A DNA stretch of 64,000 bases, from assembly GCF_029639405.1 (NCBI RefSeq), contig NZ_CP121274.1, forward strand, positions 1,488,001 through 1,552,000, read 5' to 3'. Each line of letters starts with the position of its first letter. Within the stretch, counting starts at the first letter, position 1. Positions 44,501 through 53,200 of this stretch are shown one piece after another. Below the pieces are notes generated by a model. It worked only from the letters and a program-made list of their open reading frames with translations. It ran no database searches and was not told where the DNA came from. The position numbers and the translations under genes are program-made. The stretch comes from Microbacterium proteolyticum (GTDB taxonomy: Bacteria > Actinomycetota > Actinomycetes > Actinomycetales > Microbacteriaceae).

Positions 44501-45739
44501 TCAGCTCTCGGTGCGGACCGCCTCGGCGACGGCCATGAGTCCCGTGAGGGTTTCGGTGAAGCTCGTCGAGAGCGGGGCCAGTCCGATCCGCAGTCCGTGC
44601 GGGTCGCGGTAGTCGGGGATGACGTCCTGCTGCCACAGTCGCGCCGTGACCGCCCGCATCGCCGGGTGCGACAGCGTCACGTGCCCGCCGCGTTCCGAGG
44701 GGTCGCGCGGCGAGGCCAGCGTCACTCCGAGCGGGCTCAGGATGCCATCGCCCACCCGCAATGCGAACTCGGTCAGGGCCACGGATTTCGCGCGGATCGC
44801 CTCGATGCCGGCGTCGTCGATGAGATCCAGCGTGTCCTGCATCGCCAGCATCGCGAGGACCGGCGGGGTGCCCGACAGGAACCGCCGCATGCCGTCCGCC
44901 GGGCGGTATTCCGGTCCCATCGCGAAGACGTCGGCCGCGCCCATCCACCCCTGGATCGGCTGGGTGAGCGTCCCCTGATGCCGAGCCGCGACGTAGGCGA
45001 AGGCGGGTGCTCCGGGGCCGCCGTTCAGGTACTTGTAGGTGCAGCCGACCGCGAGGTCGACGCCCCACGCGTCGAGCGCGACGGGGACGGAACCCGCGGA
45101 ATGGCAGAGGTCCCACAGCACGAGCGCGCCGGCGTCGTGGGCGATGCGGGTGAGATTCTCGGCATCCGCGAGATACCCGGAGCGGTAGGAGACGTGGCTG
45201 AGCAGGACGACGGCGGTCCGCGGGCCGACCGCGGCGCGGAGCAGGTCGGCATCCACCCCGCGGGCGGTGTCGACCTCGATCCACACGACCCGCGCGCCGC
45301 GCTCGGCTGCGATCCCCTCGACGAGGTACCGGTCGGTGGGGAAGTCGTCCCGCCCGACGACGATCTCGACGCGTTCCGGGTCGCTCGCCGAACGCTCGGA
45401 GAGCGCGGCCCGCAGCAGCTTGTAGAGCAGGACCGTCGTGGAGTCGCCGATGATCGTCTGCCCCGCCGCCGCGCCGAGGGTCAGGCGCCCGAGCCTGTCG
45501 CCGATCCGGAAGGGCAGGTCCATCCACGATTCGTCCCATCCTCGGATGAGGCGACCGCCCCACTCGGCCGTCACGAAATCGGCGAGTCGCCTCGCGGTGG
45601 CGCGCGGCGGCCTCCCGAGGGAGTTGCCGTCGAAGTAGACCAGGGACGTCTCGGCTCCGACGAAGGCGTCGCGGTGCGCCGCCAGCGGATCGGCCGCGTC
45701 CAGGGCTTCGGCCTCGGCGGCGAACGGTTCAGTCGACAC
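44501..45739 (-). CDS. kynU: Kynureninase
   Basis: 412 residues, PLP-dependent fold type I. Cleaves kynurenine to anthranilate and alanine. The PLP lysine lies in CTYKYLNGG; YFDGNSLGRPP near the N-terminus and DLCHSAGS are further family markers. GTG 45739 has aggag seven nt upstream and overlaps the stop of the amidohydrolase gene by 11 bp. The genes for tryptophan dioxygenase and formamidase are not in the window. Confidence 0.9.
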   Translation of the reverse strand: MSTEPFAAEAEALDAADPLAAHRDAFVGAETSLVYFDGNSLGRPPRATARRLADFVTAEWGGRLIRGWDESWMDLPFRIGDRLGRLTLGAAAGQTIIGDSTTVLLYKLLRAALSERSASDPERVEIVVGRDDFPTDRYLVEGIAAERGARVVWIEVDTARGVDADLLRAAVGPRTAVVLLSHVSYRSGYLADAENLTRIAHDAGALVLWDLCHSAGSVPVALDAWGVDLAVGCTYKYLNGGPGAPAFAYVAARHQGTLTQPIQGWMGAADVFAMGPEYRPADGMRRFLSGTPPVLAMLAMQDTLDLIDDAGIEAIRAKSVALTEFALRVGDGILSPLGVTLASPRDPSERGGHVTLSHPAMRAVTARLWQQDVIPDYRDPHGLRIGLAPLSTSFTETLTGLMAVAEAVRTES

Positions 45740-46664
45740 GGCTGAGCTCCTCGGTCGGGACGACGATCGCGTGCGACAACCACGTCGCGATGTCGTCGGG
45801 GTCGGCGGGGGCGGGTCCGGCGACGAACGTGCGGACGCCGTCGGGGCCGGAGCGGGCGGGCCAGGGATCGCTGAGGGATGCCACGAGGGCGTCACCGCGC
45901 ACGCCCGCGTCCTGCAGCGCGAGGAGCTCGCGGCGGTTGACGCCGAGGGGGAGCGGGCCGTTGCCGAGGTCGGTGCCGTAGAGGACGCGGCCGCCGCGCG
46001 CGGCGAACGCGCGCAGGTGGTGCACCGCTCGGGTGCGTGCGTCGCCGCGGTGGATGTCGAGGGTCGAGATCCACACCTGGCCGCTGTCCGCGGCGCGCGC
46101 GAGCAGCCGTCGGGACGGCGCGCCGTCGAAGGGTGCGTGGGCGAGGGCCTCGACGCCGAGGTCGATCGCCCGCTCGACCTGGCCGGCGCCCTGCGCGTGC
46201 GCGACGACCGGCAGGCCGCGTTCCCGCGCGGCGACGAGGATCGCGGCGAGGATCTCGTCCGACGGCACCGGGCCCGCGTCGGCGTTCAGAGCCACCTTGA
46301 CGACCGAGGCGCCGGCGTCGGCCTGCGCGTCCACGGCGGTGCGGGCACCGCCGGGCTGGCCGGGATGCGGCGAGCCGTTCGAGACGGTGTGCACGATGGC
46401 GTCCGGTGCCCAGGACCGTCCGCCGGGGTATCCGCCCGGGACGGTGAGGAAGGCACCCGCGAAGGCGACGTGCGGAAGACCCCGAGCGATCCGCGCGAGG
46501 GCGACCGGGTCGCCACCGAGGTCGAGGACTCCGGCGATACCGCGCGCCGGCAACGCGTGCAGATCGACCAGGTGCGCGTGCACGTGGTGGTCGACGAACG
46601 CGGGAAGGGCCGTTCCGGTCTCACCGGTCGCGTGTCGGCGAACCGGCCACGCGGCGGTGAGCAT
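45729..46664 (-). CDS. Amidohydrolase-superfamily protein
   Basis: 311 residues, TIM-barrel metal hydrolase. Visible residues: HVHAH in DHHVHAHL, Lys in VVKVALN, His in VVAHAQGAG and LAHAPF, Asp in LYGTDLGN. Substrate unknown; the tight overlap with kynureninase suggests a role beside kynurenine breakdown, but I do not recognise it as a formamidase. ATG 46664 is only 9 bp after the glutaredoxin stop. Confidence 0.78.
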   Translation of the reverse strand: MLTAAWPVRRHATGETGTALPAFVDHHVHAHLVDLHALPARGIAGVLDLGGDPVALARIARGLPHVAFAGAFLTVPGGYPGGRSWAPDAIVHTVSNGSPHPGQPGGARTAVDAQADAGASVVKVALNADAGPVPSDEILAAILVAARERGLPVVAHAQGAGQVERAIDLGVEALAHAPFDGAPSRRLLARAADSGQVWISTLDIHRGDARTRAVHHLRAFAARGGRVLYGTDLGNGPLPLGVNRRELLALQDAGVRGDALVASLSDPWPARSGPDGVRTFVAGPAPADPDDIATWLSHAIVVPTEELSRVD

Positions 46665-46673
46665 CGGGCGGGG

Positions 46674-46928
46674 TCAGATCAGCGACAGCTCGCGGAGCTT
46701 GGCCTCGACGTCGGCGTTGGTGGGCTCGACGTGGTGCGAGGCGTCGGGGTAGACCACGACGGGGATGTTCGTGCGGCCCGAGATCTCCTTGGCCACGTCG
46801 GCCGCCGAGGGGTCGGCCACGAGGTCGACGTACTCGTAGGCGACGCCGAGGTCGTCGAGCTGCTTCTTCGTGCGGATGCAGTCACGGCACCAGTCGGCGC
46901 CGAACATGCGGATGGATGCGTCGGACAT
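46674..46928 (-). CDS. Glutaredoxin / mycoredoxin-like protein
   Basis: 84 residues, thioredoxin fold with active-site CRDC in FGADWCRDC. A TNIPVVV cis-Pro segment follows. Likely reduces mixed disulfides with mycothiol in actinobacteria. ATG 46928 has ggaagc directly upstream. First of a run of minus-strand genes. Confidence 0.87.
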   Translation of the reverse strand: MSDASIRMFGADWCRDCIRTKKQLDDLGVAYEYVDLVADPSAADVAKEISGRTNIPVVVYPDASHHVEPTNADVEAKLRELSLI

Positions 46929-46973
46929 GCTTCCAGCGTACGCCGACCGGGGGTTGCCTGGTCGCGGGTGGGG

Positions 46974-48098
46974 TCAGGCGGCGAGTTCGTCTTCGAGGGT
47001 CTCGGGGAGGGGCATCTGCGCGAGGCGGCTGCGCTTGGGGGCGTAGACGACCAGCGCGTGGTACACGAACCGGACCACGAACGCCGCGATCAGCGTGAGG
47101 GCGGTGGCGATCACGACGTGCAGGTGCGCGGCGCTGACCAGCAGCCACAGCAGCGGGATCCGCACGAGCGCTTCGATGCCGTTGAAGGTGAACGACTTCA
47201 GGAACCGGTGGCGCATCAGCCCGGACTCGGCGCGCATGTCGGCGAACACCAGGTATTCCAGGGCGAGGAAGTTGCCCACGATGGTGAGCACGCTCGCGAT
47301 GACCGACGCGATCAGGTACTGCACCCCCAGGCCTGTCAGCGCCCACGTGATGAGGAGGTTCGCGACCGCACCGATCCCGCCCACGACCGCGAACGCGGAC
47401 ATCCGCCCGAACCGCAGCATCGTGAGCTGGGTCAGGAACCGCAGGCCCTGACTGAACGACGCCTTCGACTCCCCCGCGAAGCGAGCCGCGAACGAGAACG
47501 GCACCTCGGCCACCCGCATCTGCTTACGGGCGAGGATCTCCAGAAGGATCTTGAACCCGCGCGGGCGCAGCCCCTCGACATCCAACGCGCGACGATCCAC
47601 GAGGAAGAACCCCGTCATCGGGTCGGAGCAGTTGTGCAGCTTCCGCGGGAACATCGCCTTGGTCAGCATCGTCGATCCCCGCGAGACCAGCGTGCGCACC
47701 GCGTTGGCCAGCCCCTCGGACGTCCCACCCGCGATGTACCGGGACGCCACGACGACATCGGCGTCGCCGACCTCGGCACGGGCGAGGAGCTCGGCGATGA
47801 CCTCCGGCGGGTGCTGCAGGTCACCATCCATCACGACACAGAAATCGGACTGCGCGGCCCGGATGCCATCGACCACCGCACCCCCGAGACCCCCCACGGG
47901 CTCGTCGCGGTGCAGCAACCGCACCGGAACCGAAGCCTCACCGGCCACGGCACGGATCACATCCGGGGTGTCATCGGTCGAATCGTCCACGAAGATGATC
48001 TCGACCGAACGACCCGGAACCGCAGCCGTCGTTCGACGGACAAGTTCGGCGACGTTCGGACCCTCGTTGAAGGTCGGAACGATGACGGAAAGGTCCAT
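46974..48098 (-). CDS. GT2 glycosyltransferase fused to a GtrA membrane domain
   Basis: 374 residues. N-terminal DPM1-like GT2 domain (MDLSVIVPTFNEGPNVAEL, VDDSTDD, MDGDLQHPPE) that would transfer a sugar to polyprenyl phosphate; C-terminal GtrA-like domain with four helices (FAVVGGIGAVANLLITWAL onward) that may flip the product. The pairing in one chain fits glycan decoration of wall or membrane polymers. Ends 46 bp before the glutaredoxin start. Confidence 0.9.
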   Translation of the reverse strand: MDLSVIVPTFNEGPNVAELVRRTTAAVPGRSVEIIFVDDSTDDTPDVIRAVAGEASVPVRLLHRDEPVGGLGGAVVDGIRAAQSDFCVVMDGDLQHPPEVIAELLARAEVGDADVVVASRYIAGGTSEGLANAVRTLVSRGSTMLTKAMFPRKLHNCSDPMTGFFLVDRRALDVEGLRPRGFKILLEILARKQMRVAEVPFSFAARFAGESKASFSQGLRFLTQLTMLRFGRMSAFAVVGGIGAVANLLITWALTGLGVQYLIASVIASVLTIVGNFLALEYLVFADMRAESGLMRHRFLKSFTFNGIEALVRIPLLWLLVSAAHLHVVIATALTLIAAFVVRFVYHALVVYAPKRSRLAQMPLPETLEDELAA

Positions 48099-48233
48099 GA
48101 ATGCTCGCGTTTCGGTGAAGCCGGAAGTACACAGCGTAGAACGGCCGACGCGTGCCCAAATGAGGATTGTGGATCATTTAGCTGGGAGGTAGCGGGGCGT
48201 GCATCCCCGGGAGCGGTGCCACGAGGCGCCGCG

Positions 48234-49388
48234 TCAGCCGATGGCATCCCTCAGATCGTCCACCGTCATGCCGTAGTTCATCCGGATGACGGGGAGCGCG
48301 AGCTTGTCCGTCCCGACGTGCACGTACCCGTGCTCGATGGTGCGGCCGAGCTCGAATCCGGCACGGCGGACGCCTTCCTTGGTCGTCTCGTCGTAATGCC
48401 CGAAGGGGTAGGCCACGACCTCCTTCGCGCCGAGGATCGCGGCGGACTGCTCCAGATCGGCGGCGATGGTGTCGGCGTCGTCGTTCACCATGCGACCCTT
48501 GCCGTTCGCGCCGGCGCGGTGCATGTCGTGCGTGTGCGAGCGCTGCAGGACGAAGCGGTTGGGCGTCCCCTCGGTGCGTGCCGAGGTGATGACGAACGAC
48601 GTGGTGAGCAGGTTGCGCCCGTCGACGACCGGGGCCGCCTGTTCGAGCCACGTGCTGTCGGCGTCGTCGTCGGTGATGATGACCGAGTGCTTCGGCAGGA
48701 ACAGGGCTCCGTCGATGAAGGCGCTCAGCTCGTCCCACGTCGGCAAGTAGAAACCGGACTGCTGGATGTAGGCCATCTGCGCGTCGAAGTCGCCGATGTA
48801 GGTGTAGTTCGCGCGCAGCCAGTTGTCCTCGCCCTCGGGATTCCGCGTGAACTGGTGGTACATCAGGATCGGGATGCCGGCATCCTCCGCCGTATTCGCC
48901 TCGGGCGTCGTCCACGCGGCGTACAACGTCTTCTCGCGGCCGGTGCACGCGACGAGGTCGGCCCCGTTCACCCGCGCCGGGAGCGTCAGGGCGGCCGCGT
49001 CGGCGGCGCTGGCGTACCAGCCGGCGAAGACGCGACCCTCGGCCCGGGGGATCGGGAGCTGGTCGAAGCGCACGTCCTGCGTCTGCAGTTGCGGGTCGAG
49101 AGCGATGCCCTCGCCCGCGAACGACACGGCGCACGCGCGAGGGTCGGTGGCCGTGGACAGGAGCTGCTGCGCGGCCGTGAGCGGCGTCGGGGTGGGGGTG
49201 GGCGTCGGAGTGGACGTCGGGCTCGGCGTCGGCGGGGTCTCCGCCACGGGCAGGCCGGTCGACCCGCGCAGCACCGCGAACAGGGACACGCCGCCCGCGA
49301 TGAGGGCGACGGCCACGACCGCGACGATCGTGCGGCGCAGGCGGACCCGCCGCGAAGTGAGGCGGCGTCGTTGCGCGCGCGTGACCAT
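48234..49388 (-). CDS. Membrane-anchored polysaccharide deacetylase
   Basis: 384 residues. Basic N-terminus and one membrane helix (TIVAVVAVALIAGGVSLFAV), a Thr/Pro repeat linker (TPTPTPTPTP), a ~120-residue region, then a NodB-type domain: ILMYHQF, TDDDAD (catalytic Asp and metal Asp), and SHTHDMH for the metal His pair; YPFGHYD closes the site. It probably deacetylates cell-wall sugar. The start is ATG 49388; the frame beyond is a shadow. 48099-48233 has no gene. Confidence 0.88.
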   Translation of the reverse strand: MVTRAQRRRLTSRRVRLRRTIVAVVAVALIAGGVSLFAVLRGSTGLPVAETPPTPSPTSTPTPTPTPTPLTAAQQLLSTATDPRACAVSFAGEGIALDPQLQTQDVRFDQLPIPRAEGRVFAGWYASAADAAALTLPARVNGADLVACTGREKTLYAAWTTPEANTAEDAGIPILMYHQFTRNPEGEDNWLRANYTYIGDFDAQMAYIQQSGFYLPTWDELSAFIDGALFLPKHSVIITDDDADSTWLEQAAPVVDGRNLLTTSFVITSARTEGTPNRFVLQRSHTHDMHRAGANGKGRMVNDDADTIAADLEQSAAILGAKEVVAYPFGHYDETTKEGVRRAGFELGRTIEHGYVHVGTDKLALPVIRMNYGMTVDDLRDAIG

Positions 49389-49500
49389 CGAATCTTCCCC
49401 CGGGTTGCGACGATCGTCCCCACGATCAGGGCGATCCTAGCGGGACGGATTGCGCAATCCCCGGACGCCCGCGCGGGTGAGGACACGGGATGATGAGGGG

Positions 49501-50457
49501 ATGATCCGCATCGGCATCGTCGGCACGAGTTCCATCTCCGAGCAGCTGGCGCGGGCCGTGCACGCCGTCGACGGCGTCGAGCTCGGACGGGTGGCCTCCC
49601 GCGACCTCCCCCGGGGGCGGGATTTCGCCGAACGGGTCGGGGCGCCGGGCGTCGCCGACGGCCTCGCGGGGCTGCTCGACGCCGGTGACAGCGACGCCGT
49701 GTACATCGCGAGCCCCAACTCCGTGCACGCCGAGCAGGTGCGGGCGGCGGTGGATGCCGGCATCCCGGTGCTCGTCGAGAAGCCGGCGACCCTCACGGCG
49801 GAGGAGTGGGAAGAGCTGGTCGAGCTCGCCCGCGAACGGGAGGTCGTGCTGCTCGAGGCGATGCGCACGGCCTACGACCCCGGCATCCAAACGATCCAGG
49901 AGCTCCTGCCGCGGCTCGGCCGGATCCGCCGGGTCTCGTTCCGGTACGAGAAGCGCTCCGCGCGGTACGACCACGTGCTGGCCGGCGAGCCGACGAACAT
50001 CTTCGACCCCGCGCTCGGGGGCAGCGCCCTGCGCGATCTGGGCGTCTACCCCCTGCACGCGCTCGTGCTCCTCTTCGGCGATCCCCGCGACATCGTGGGA
50101 GCGCGCGTGGGGATCGCCTCGGGTACGGACGGGCTCGGCAGCGCGATCGCCGAGTACGACGGATTCCTCGCCGACGTGGCCTGGTCGAAGATCACCGACA
50201 CGTCCCTGCCGAGCGAGATCCAGGGCGAGGAGGCCTCTCTCTCCATCGACGCCATCGATGCGCCGCGACGGCTGGTCCTCACGCCGCGCGGAGGAGAACC
50301 CGAGACCCGCGACGTCGCCGCCCCCGGGAACCCGATGATCGGCGAGGTCGAGCGCCTCCGTGACGCCGTACGCGGGGCCGACGTCTCCATCGACCAGGAC
50401 CGCACCACCCGCACGCTGCGCCTGGTCGACGCGCTCCTGCGCCGGCCGCTCCGCTGA
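49501..50457 (+). CDS. Gfo/Idh/MocA-family oxidoreductase
   Basis: 318 residues. Rossmann N-terminus MIRIGIVGTSSISEQ for NAD(P), EKPAT motif containing the family Lys, then an alpha/beta domain with ALGGSALRDLGVYPLHAL. Oxidises or isomerises a sugar or cyclitol; substrate not known. GATGAT lies 6 nt before the ATG and an agggg touches it, so a leaderless start is possible. Confidence 0.88.
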   Translation: MIRIGIVGTSSISEQLARAVHAVDGVELGRVASRDLPRGRDFAERVGAPGVADGLAGLLDAGDSDAVYIASPNSVHAEQVRAAVDAGIPVLVEKPATLTAEEWEELVELAREREVVLLEAMRTAYDPGIQTIQELLPRLGRIRRVSFRYEKRSARYDHVLAGEPTNIFDPALGGSALRDLGVYPLHALVLLFGDPRDIVGARVGIASGTDGLGSAIAEYDGFLADVAWSKITDTSLPSEIQGEEASLSIDAIDAPRRLVLTPRGGEPETRDVAAPGNPMIGEVERLRDAVRGADVSIDQDRTTRTLRLVDALLRRPLR

Positions 50458-50500
50458 GCGGATTCACCCGCCGTTTCCCCGGGCGCGTTAGGAACGACGG

Positions 50501-51694
50501 ATGACACGAGCCGGAACAGTTCCCGAGGTCTTCCTCGCGTTCCTGCGACTAGGAGTGACGTCGTTCGGCGGACCGATCGCGCACCTCGGGTACTTCCGCG
50601 ACGATCTCGTCACCCGGCGGCGGTGGATGGACGACCGTGCGTACGCCGACCTCGTCGCGCTGTGCCAGTTCCTGCCGGGCCCCGCGTCCAGCCAGGTCGG
50701 CTTCGCGATGGGCCTGCAGCGCGCCGGGTTCTGGGGCGCGATCGTGGCGTTCCTGGGCTTCACCCTGCCGTCCGCCGTGCTGCTCGTCGCGTTCGCCGCG
50801 GGCGCCTCGCTCTTCGGCGGACCGGTGGGCGGCGGCATACTCGACGGCTTGAAGATCGTCGCGGTCGCGATCGTCGCCCAGGCCGTGTGGGGGATGGCCC
50901 GCTCTCTCACGCCCGACGCTCCCCGCGCCGGGATCGCGGTAGTCGCCGCGGCGCTCGCTCTGTTCGCCCCGGGCGCGGTCGGACAGCTGGGGGCGCTGGC
51001 GATCGGCGTCGTGGCGGGTCTCGTCCTGCTGCGCGAGGCTGCGGAGGAGCCGGGGGAGACCCTGCCCTCGTTCGGCGTGCACCGTGCCGTCGCGATCGGA
51101 AGCCTCGTGGTCGCCGCCGCCGCACTCATCGGACTCCCGCTCCTCGCGGCGACCACGGGATCGGGGCTCGTCGCGCTCGCCGACGCCTTCTTCCGATCCG
51201 GCGCGCTCGTGTTCGGCGGAGGCCACGTGGTCCTCCCGCTGCTGCAGGCCGAGGTCGTGCAGACCGGGTGGGTGTCGCCCGACGTGTTCCTGGCGGGCTA
51301 CGGCGCTGCCCAGGCCGTCCCGGGGCCGCTGTTCACGTTCGCCGCCTACCTCGGAGCCGTCTCCTCGGTCGGGCCCGGGGGCGTCGCGGGGGCGGCGGTC
51401 GCTCTCGCGGCGATCTTCCTCCCCGGCTTCCTCGTGCTCGTCGGGGTTCTGCCGTTCTGGGACGCGTTGCGCGGTCGCCCCCGCGTCCGCGCGGCGATGC
51501 GGGGGGCGAACGCGGCCGTCGTCGGCATCCTCGGGGCGGCGCTGTACACCCCCGTGTTCACCACGGCGGTCACCGGCCCCGGGCCGTTCGTGCTCGCGCT
51601 CATCGGCTTCGTGCTGCTGACGAGGTTCCGCGCGCCGGCGTGGGTCGTCGTGATCGTCGGGGCGATCGGCGGGGTGATCGCCGCTCTCCTCTGA
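50501..51694 (+). CDS. chrA: Chromate transporter ChrA
   Basis: 397 residues with about ten helices in two homologous halves, each with an FGG motif: FGGPIAHLGYFRDDLV and FGGGHVVLPLLQAEVV; PGP repeats (LPGPASSQVG, VPGPLFT) match. The family exports chromate. TAGGAA lies 6 nt before the ATG, no ribosome site. No ChrB regulator is adjacent. Confidence 0.9.
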   Translation: MTRAGTVPEVFLAFLRLGVTSFGGPIAHLGYFRDDLVTRRRWMDDRAYADLVALCQFLPGPASSQVGFAMGLQRAGFWGAIVAFLGFTLPSAVLLVAFAAGASLFGGPVGGGILDGLKIVAVAIVAQAVWGMARSLTPDAPRAGIAVVAAALALFAPGAVGQLGALAIGVVAGLVLLREAAEEPGETLPSFGVHRAVAIGSLVVAAAALIGLPLLAATTGSGLVALADAFFRSGALVFGGGHVVLPLLQAEVVQTGWVSPDVFLAGYGAAQAVPGPLFTFAAYLGAVSSVGPGGVAGAAVALAAIFLPGFLVLVGVLPFWDALRGRPRVRAAMRGANAAVVGILGAALYTPVFTTAVTGPGPFVLALIGFVLLTRFRAPAWVVVIVGAIGGVIAALL

Positions 51695-51728
51695 CGTAGC
51701 GGCCCGTCCCCGAGGCGAGGATGGTCGG

Positions 51729-53099
51729 GTGACGGAGGAACGTGCGACCCGGCGGCTGGTCATCGCACTCATCGTCGGCGGGATCATGCCCGTCGTGGAC
51801 ACCACGATCGTCGCGATCGGACTGCACCGGATCGGCGAAGACCTCGGCGCCGATGTCGCGACGCTGCAGTGGGTGTCGACGGTCTATCTGCTAGCACTGG
51901 CCGTGGTCATCCCCGTCGCCGGATGGGTGCAGGCCCGCCTCGGGGACCGGAACGCCTGGATCCTGGCATCCGGGATCTTCCTCGCGGCATCCGTCCTGTG
52001 CGCGGCGGCGAGCGGCATCGGCGAGCTCATCGCGTTCCGGGCTCTCCAGGGCGCGGGCGCGGGGCTCCTGCTCCCGCTCATGCAGACACTGCCGATGCAG
52101 CGCACGCCGCGCGCGGCGATGGCGCGCACCATGGCGGTGATGAGCGTGCCGATCTCGCTCGGCCCCGTGATCGGCCCGGTGCTCGGCGGTCTCGTCCTCA
52201 GCACCCTGGACTGGCGGTGGCTCTTCCTCATCAACCTGCCGCTGGGGGCGGTCGGTCTCGTCCTCGCCGTCCTGTGGCTGCCGGGCGGTCGGTCGGGTGC
52301 CCGGACGACTCTGGATGCCATCGGCCTCCTGCTCCTGGCCCCCGGTCTCGTCGGCGTGCTGCTGGCGCTGTCGAATCTTGCCGGCGGAACCGGTGCGGGG
52401 GAGGTCGCCGTGTGGCTGCCGGCGGTGGTCGGGCTGGTGCTGCTCGTGGCGTTCGTACCGTGGACCCTCGGTCGGCGCGATCCGCTGGTCGACCTCCGCC
52501 TCCTCGGCGTCCGGACTCTGCGCGCTTCGACCGTCGCCATGGCGTTCTTGGGCGCGAACCTCTACGCGGCGACCTTCCTGCTCCCGCTCGCGCTCCAGGC
52601 CGATCGCGGGGTGTCGGTGCTGGAGGCGGCTCTCCTGCTGATCCCGCAGGGCGTCGGCTCGCTGCTCGCCCGTGCCGGTGCCGGACGCCTGGTCGCGCGC
52701 TGGGGTCCGCGTGCGGTCGCGATCTCGGGTTTCGCCCTGGTCGCGGTGATGACCGTGCCCTTCGCCCTCGACGACGGCACGCTCGCGCTCGCGGTGTGGG
52801 CCGTGGTGCTGTTCGTCCGGGGCCTGGGGCTGGGAGTCGTGCTGGTCCCCATCATGGCGTCGGGGTACCTCGACGTGGCCCCCGACCGGATGCCGCACGC
52901 CTCCGCCTTCTCCCGCATGGCGCAGCAGCTCGGCGGCGCCTTCGGCACGGCCACGGCGGCTCTCGTGCTCGCCGCGGTGACGACGGCATCCGGGACCCGT
53001 GTCGGATTCGACGCGGCGTTCGTCGTGGTGATCGGGATCTGCGCGGCCGCGATGGCCGCCTCCCTGGCGCTCCCGGGTCGCCGGGGCGTCGTGCGCTGA
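51729..53099 (+). CDS. MFS drug transporter, DHA2-like
   Basis: 456 residues, about 14 helices. N-terminal VDTTIVAIGL motif, QWVSTVYLLALA and RALQGAGAGLLLPLMQT are marks of DHA2-type drug exporters. Probably exports lipophilic compounds using the proton gradient. GTG 51729 is 6 nt after GAGGAT. Confidence 0.88.
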   Translation: MTEERATRRLVIALIVGGIMPVVDTTIVAIGLHRIGEDLGADVATLQWVSTVYLLALAVVIPVAGWVQARLGDRNAWILASGIFLAASVLCAAASGIGELIAFRALQGAGAGLLLPLMQTLPMQRTPRAAMARTMAVMSVPISLGPVIGPVLGGLVLSTLDWRWLFLINLPLGAVGLVLAVLWLPGGRSGARTTLDAIGLLLLAPGLVGVLLALSNLAGGTGAGEVAVWLPAVVGLVLLVAFVPWTLGRRDPLVDLRLLGVRTLRASTVAMAFLGANLYAATFLLPLALQADRGVSVLEAALLLIPQGVGSLLARAGAGRLVARWGPRAVAISGFALVAVMTVPFALDDGTLALAVWAVVLFVRGLGLGVVLVPIMASGYLDVAPDRMPHASAFSRMAQQLGGAFGTATAALVLAAVTTASGTRVGFDAAFVVVIGICAAAMAASLALPGRRGVVR

Positions 53100-53200
53100 G
53101 AGTCGCCTGAGCCTGCGTATCAAGGCGCGTGACACCGGGTTCCGCCTTTGGCAGGATGAGCGCACGGCGGCGTCGCCGCGTCGGTATCGAAGGAGATCCC

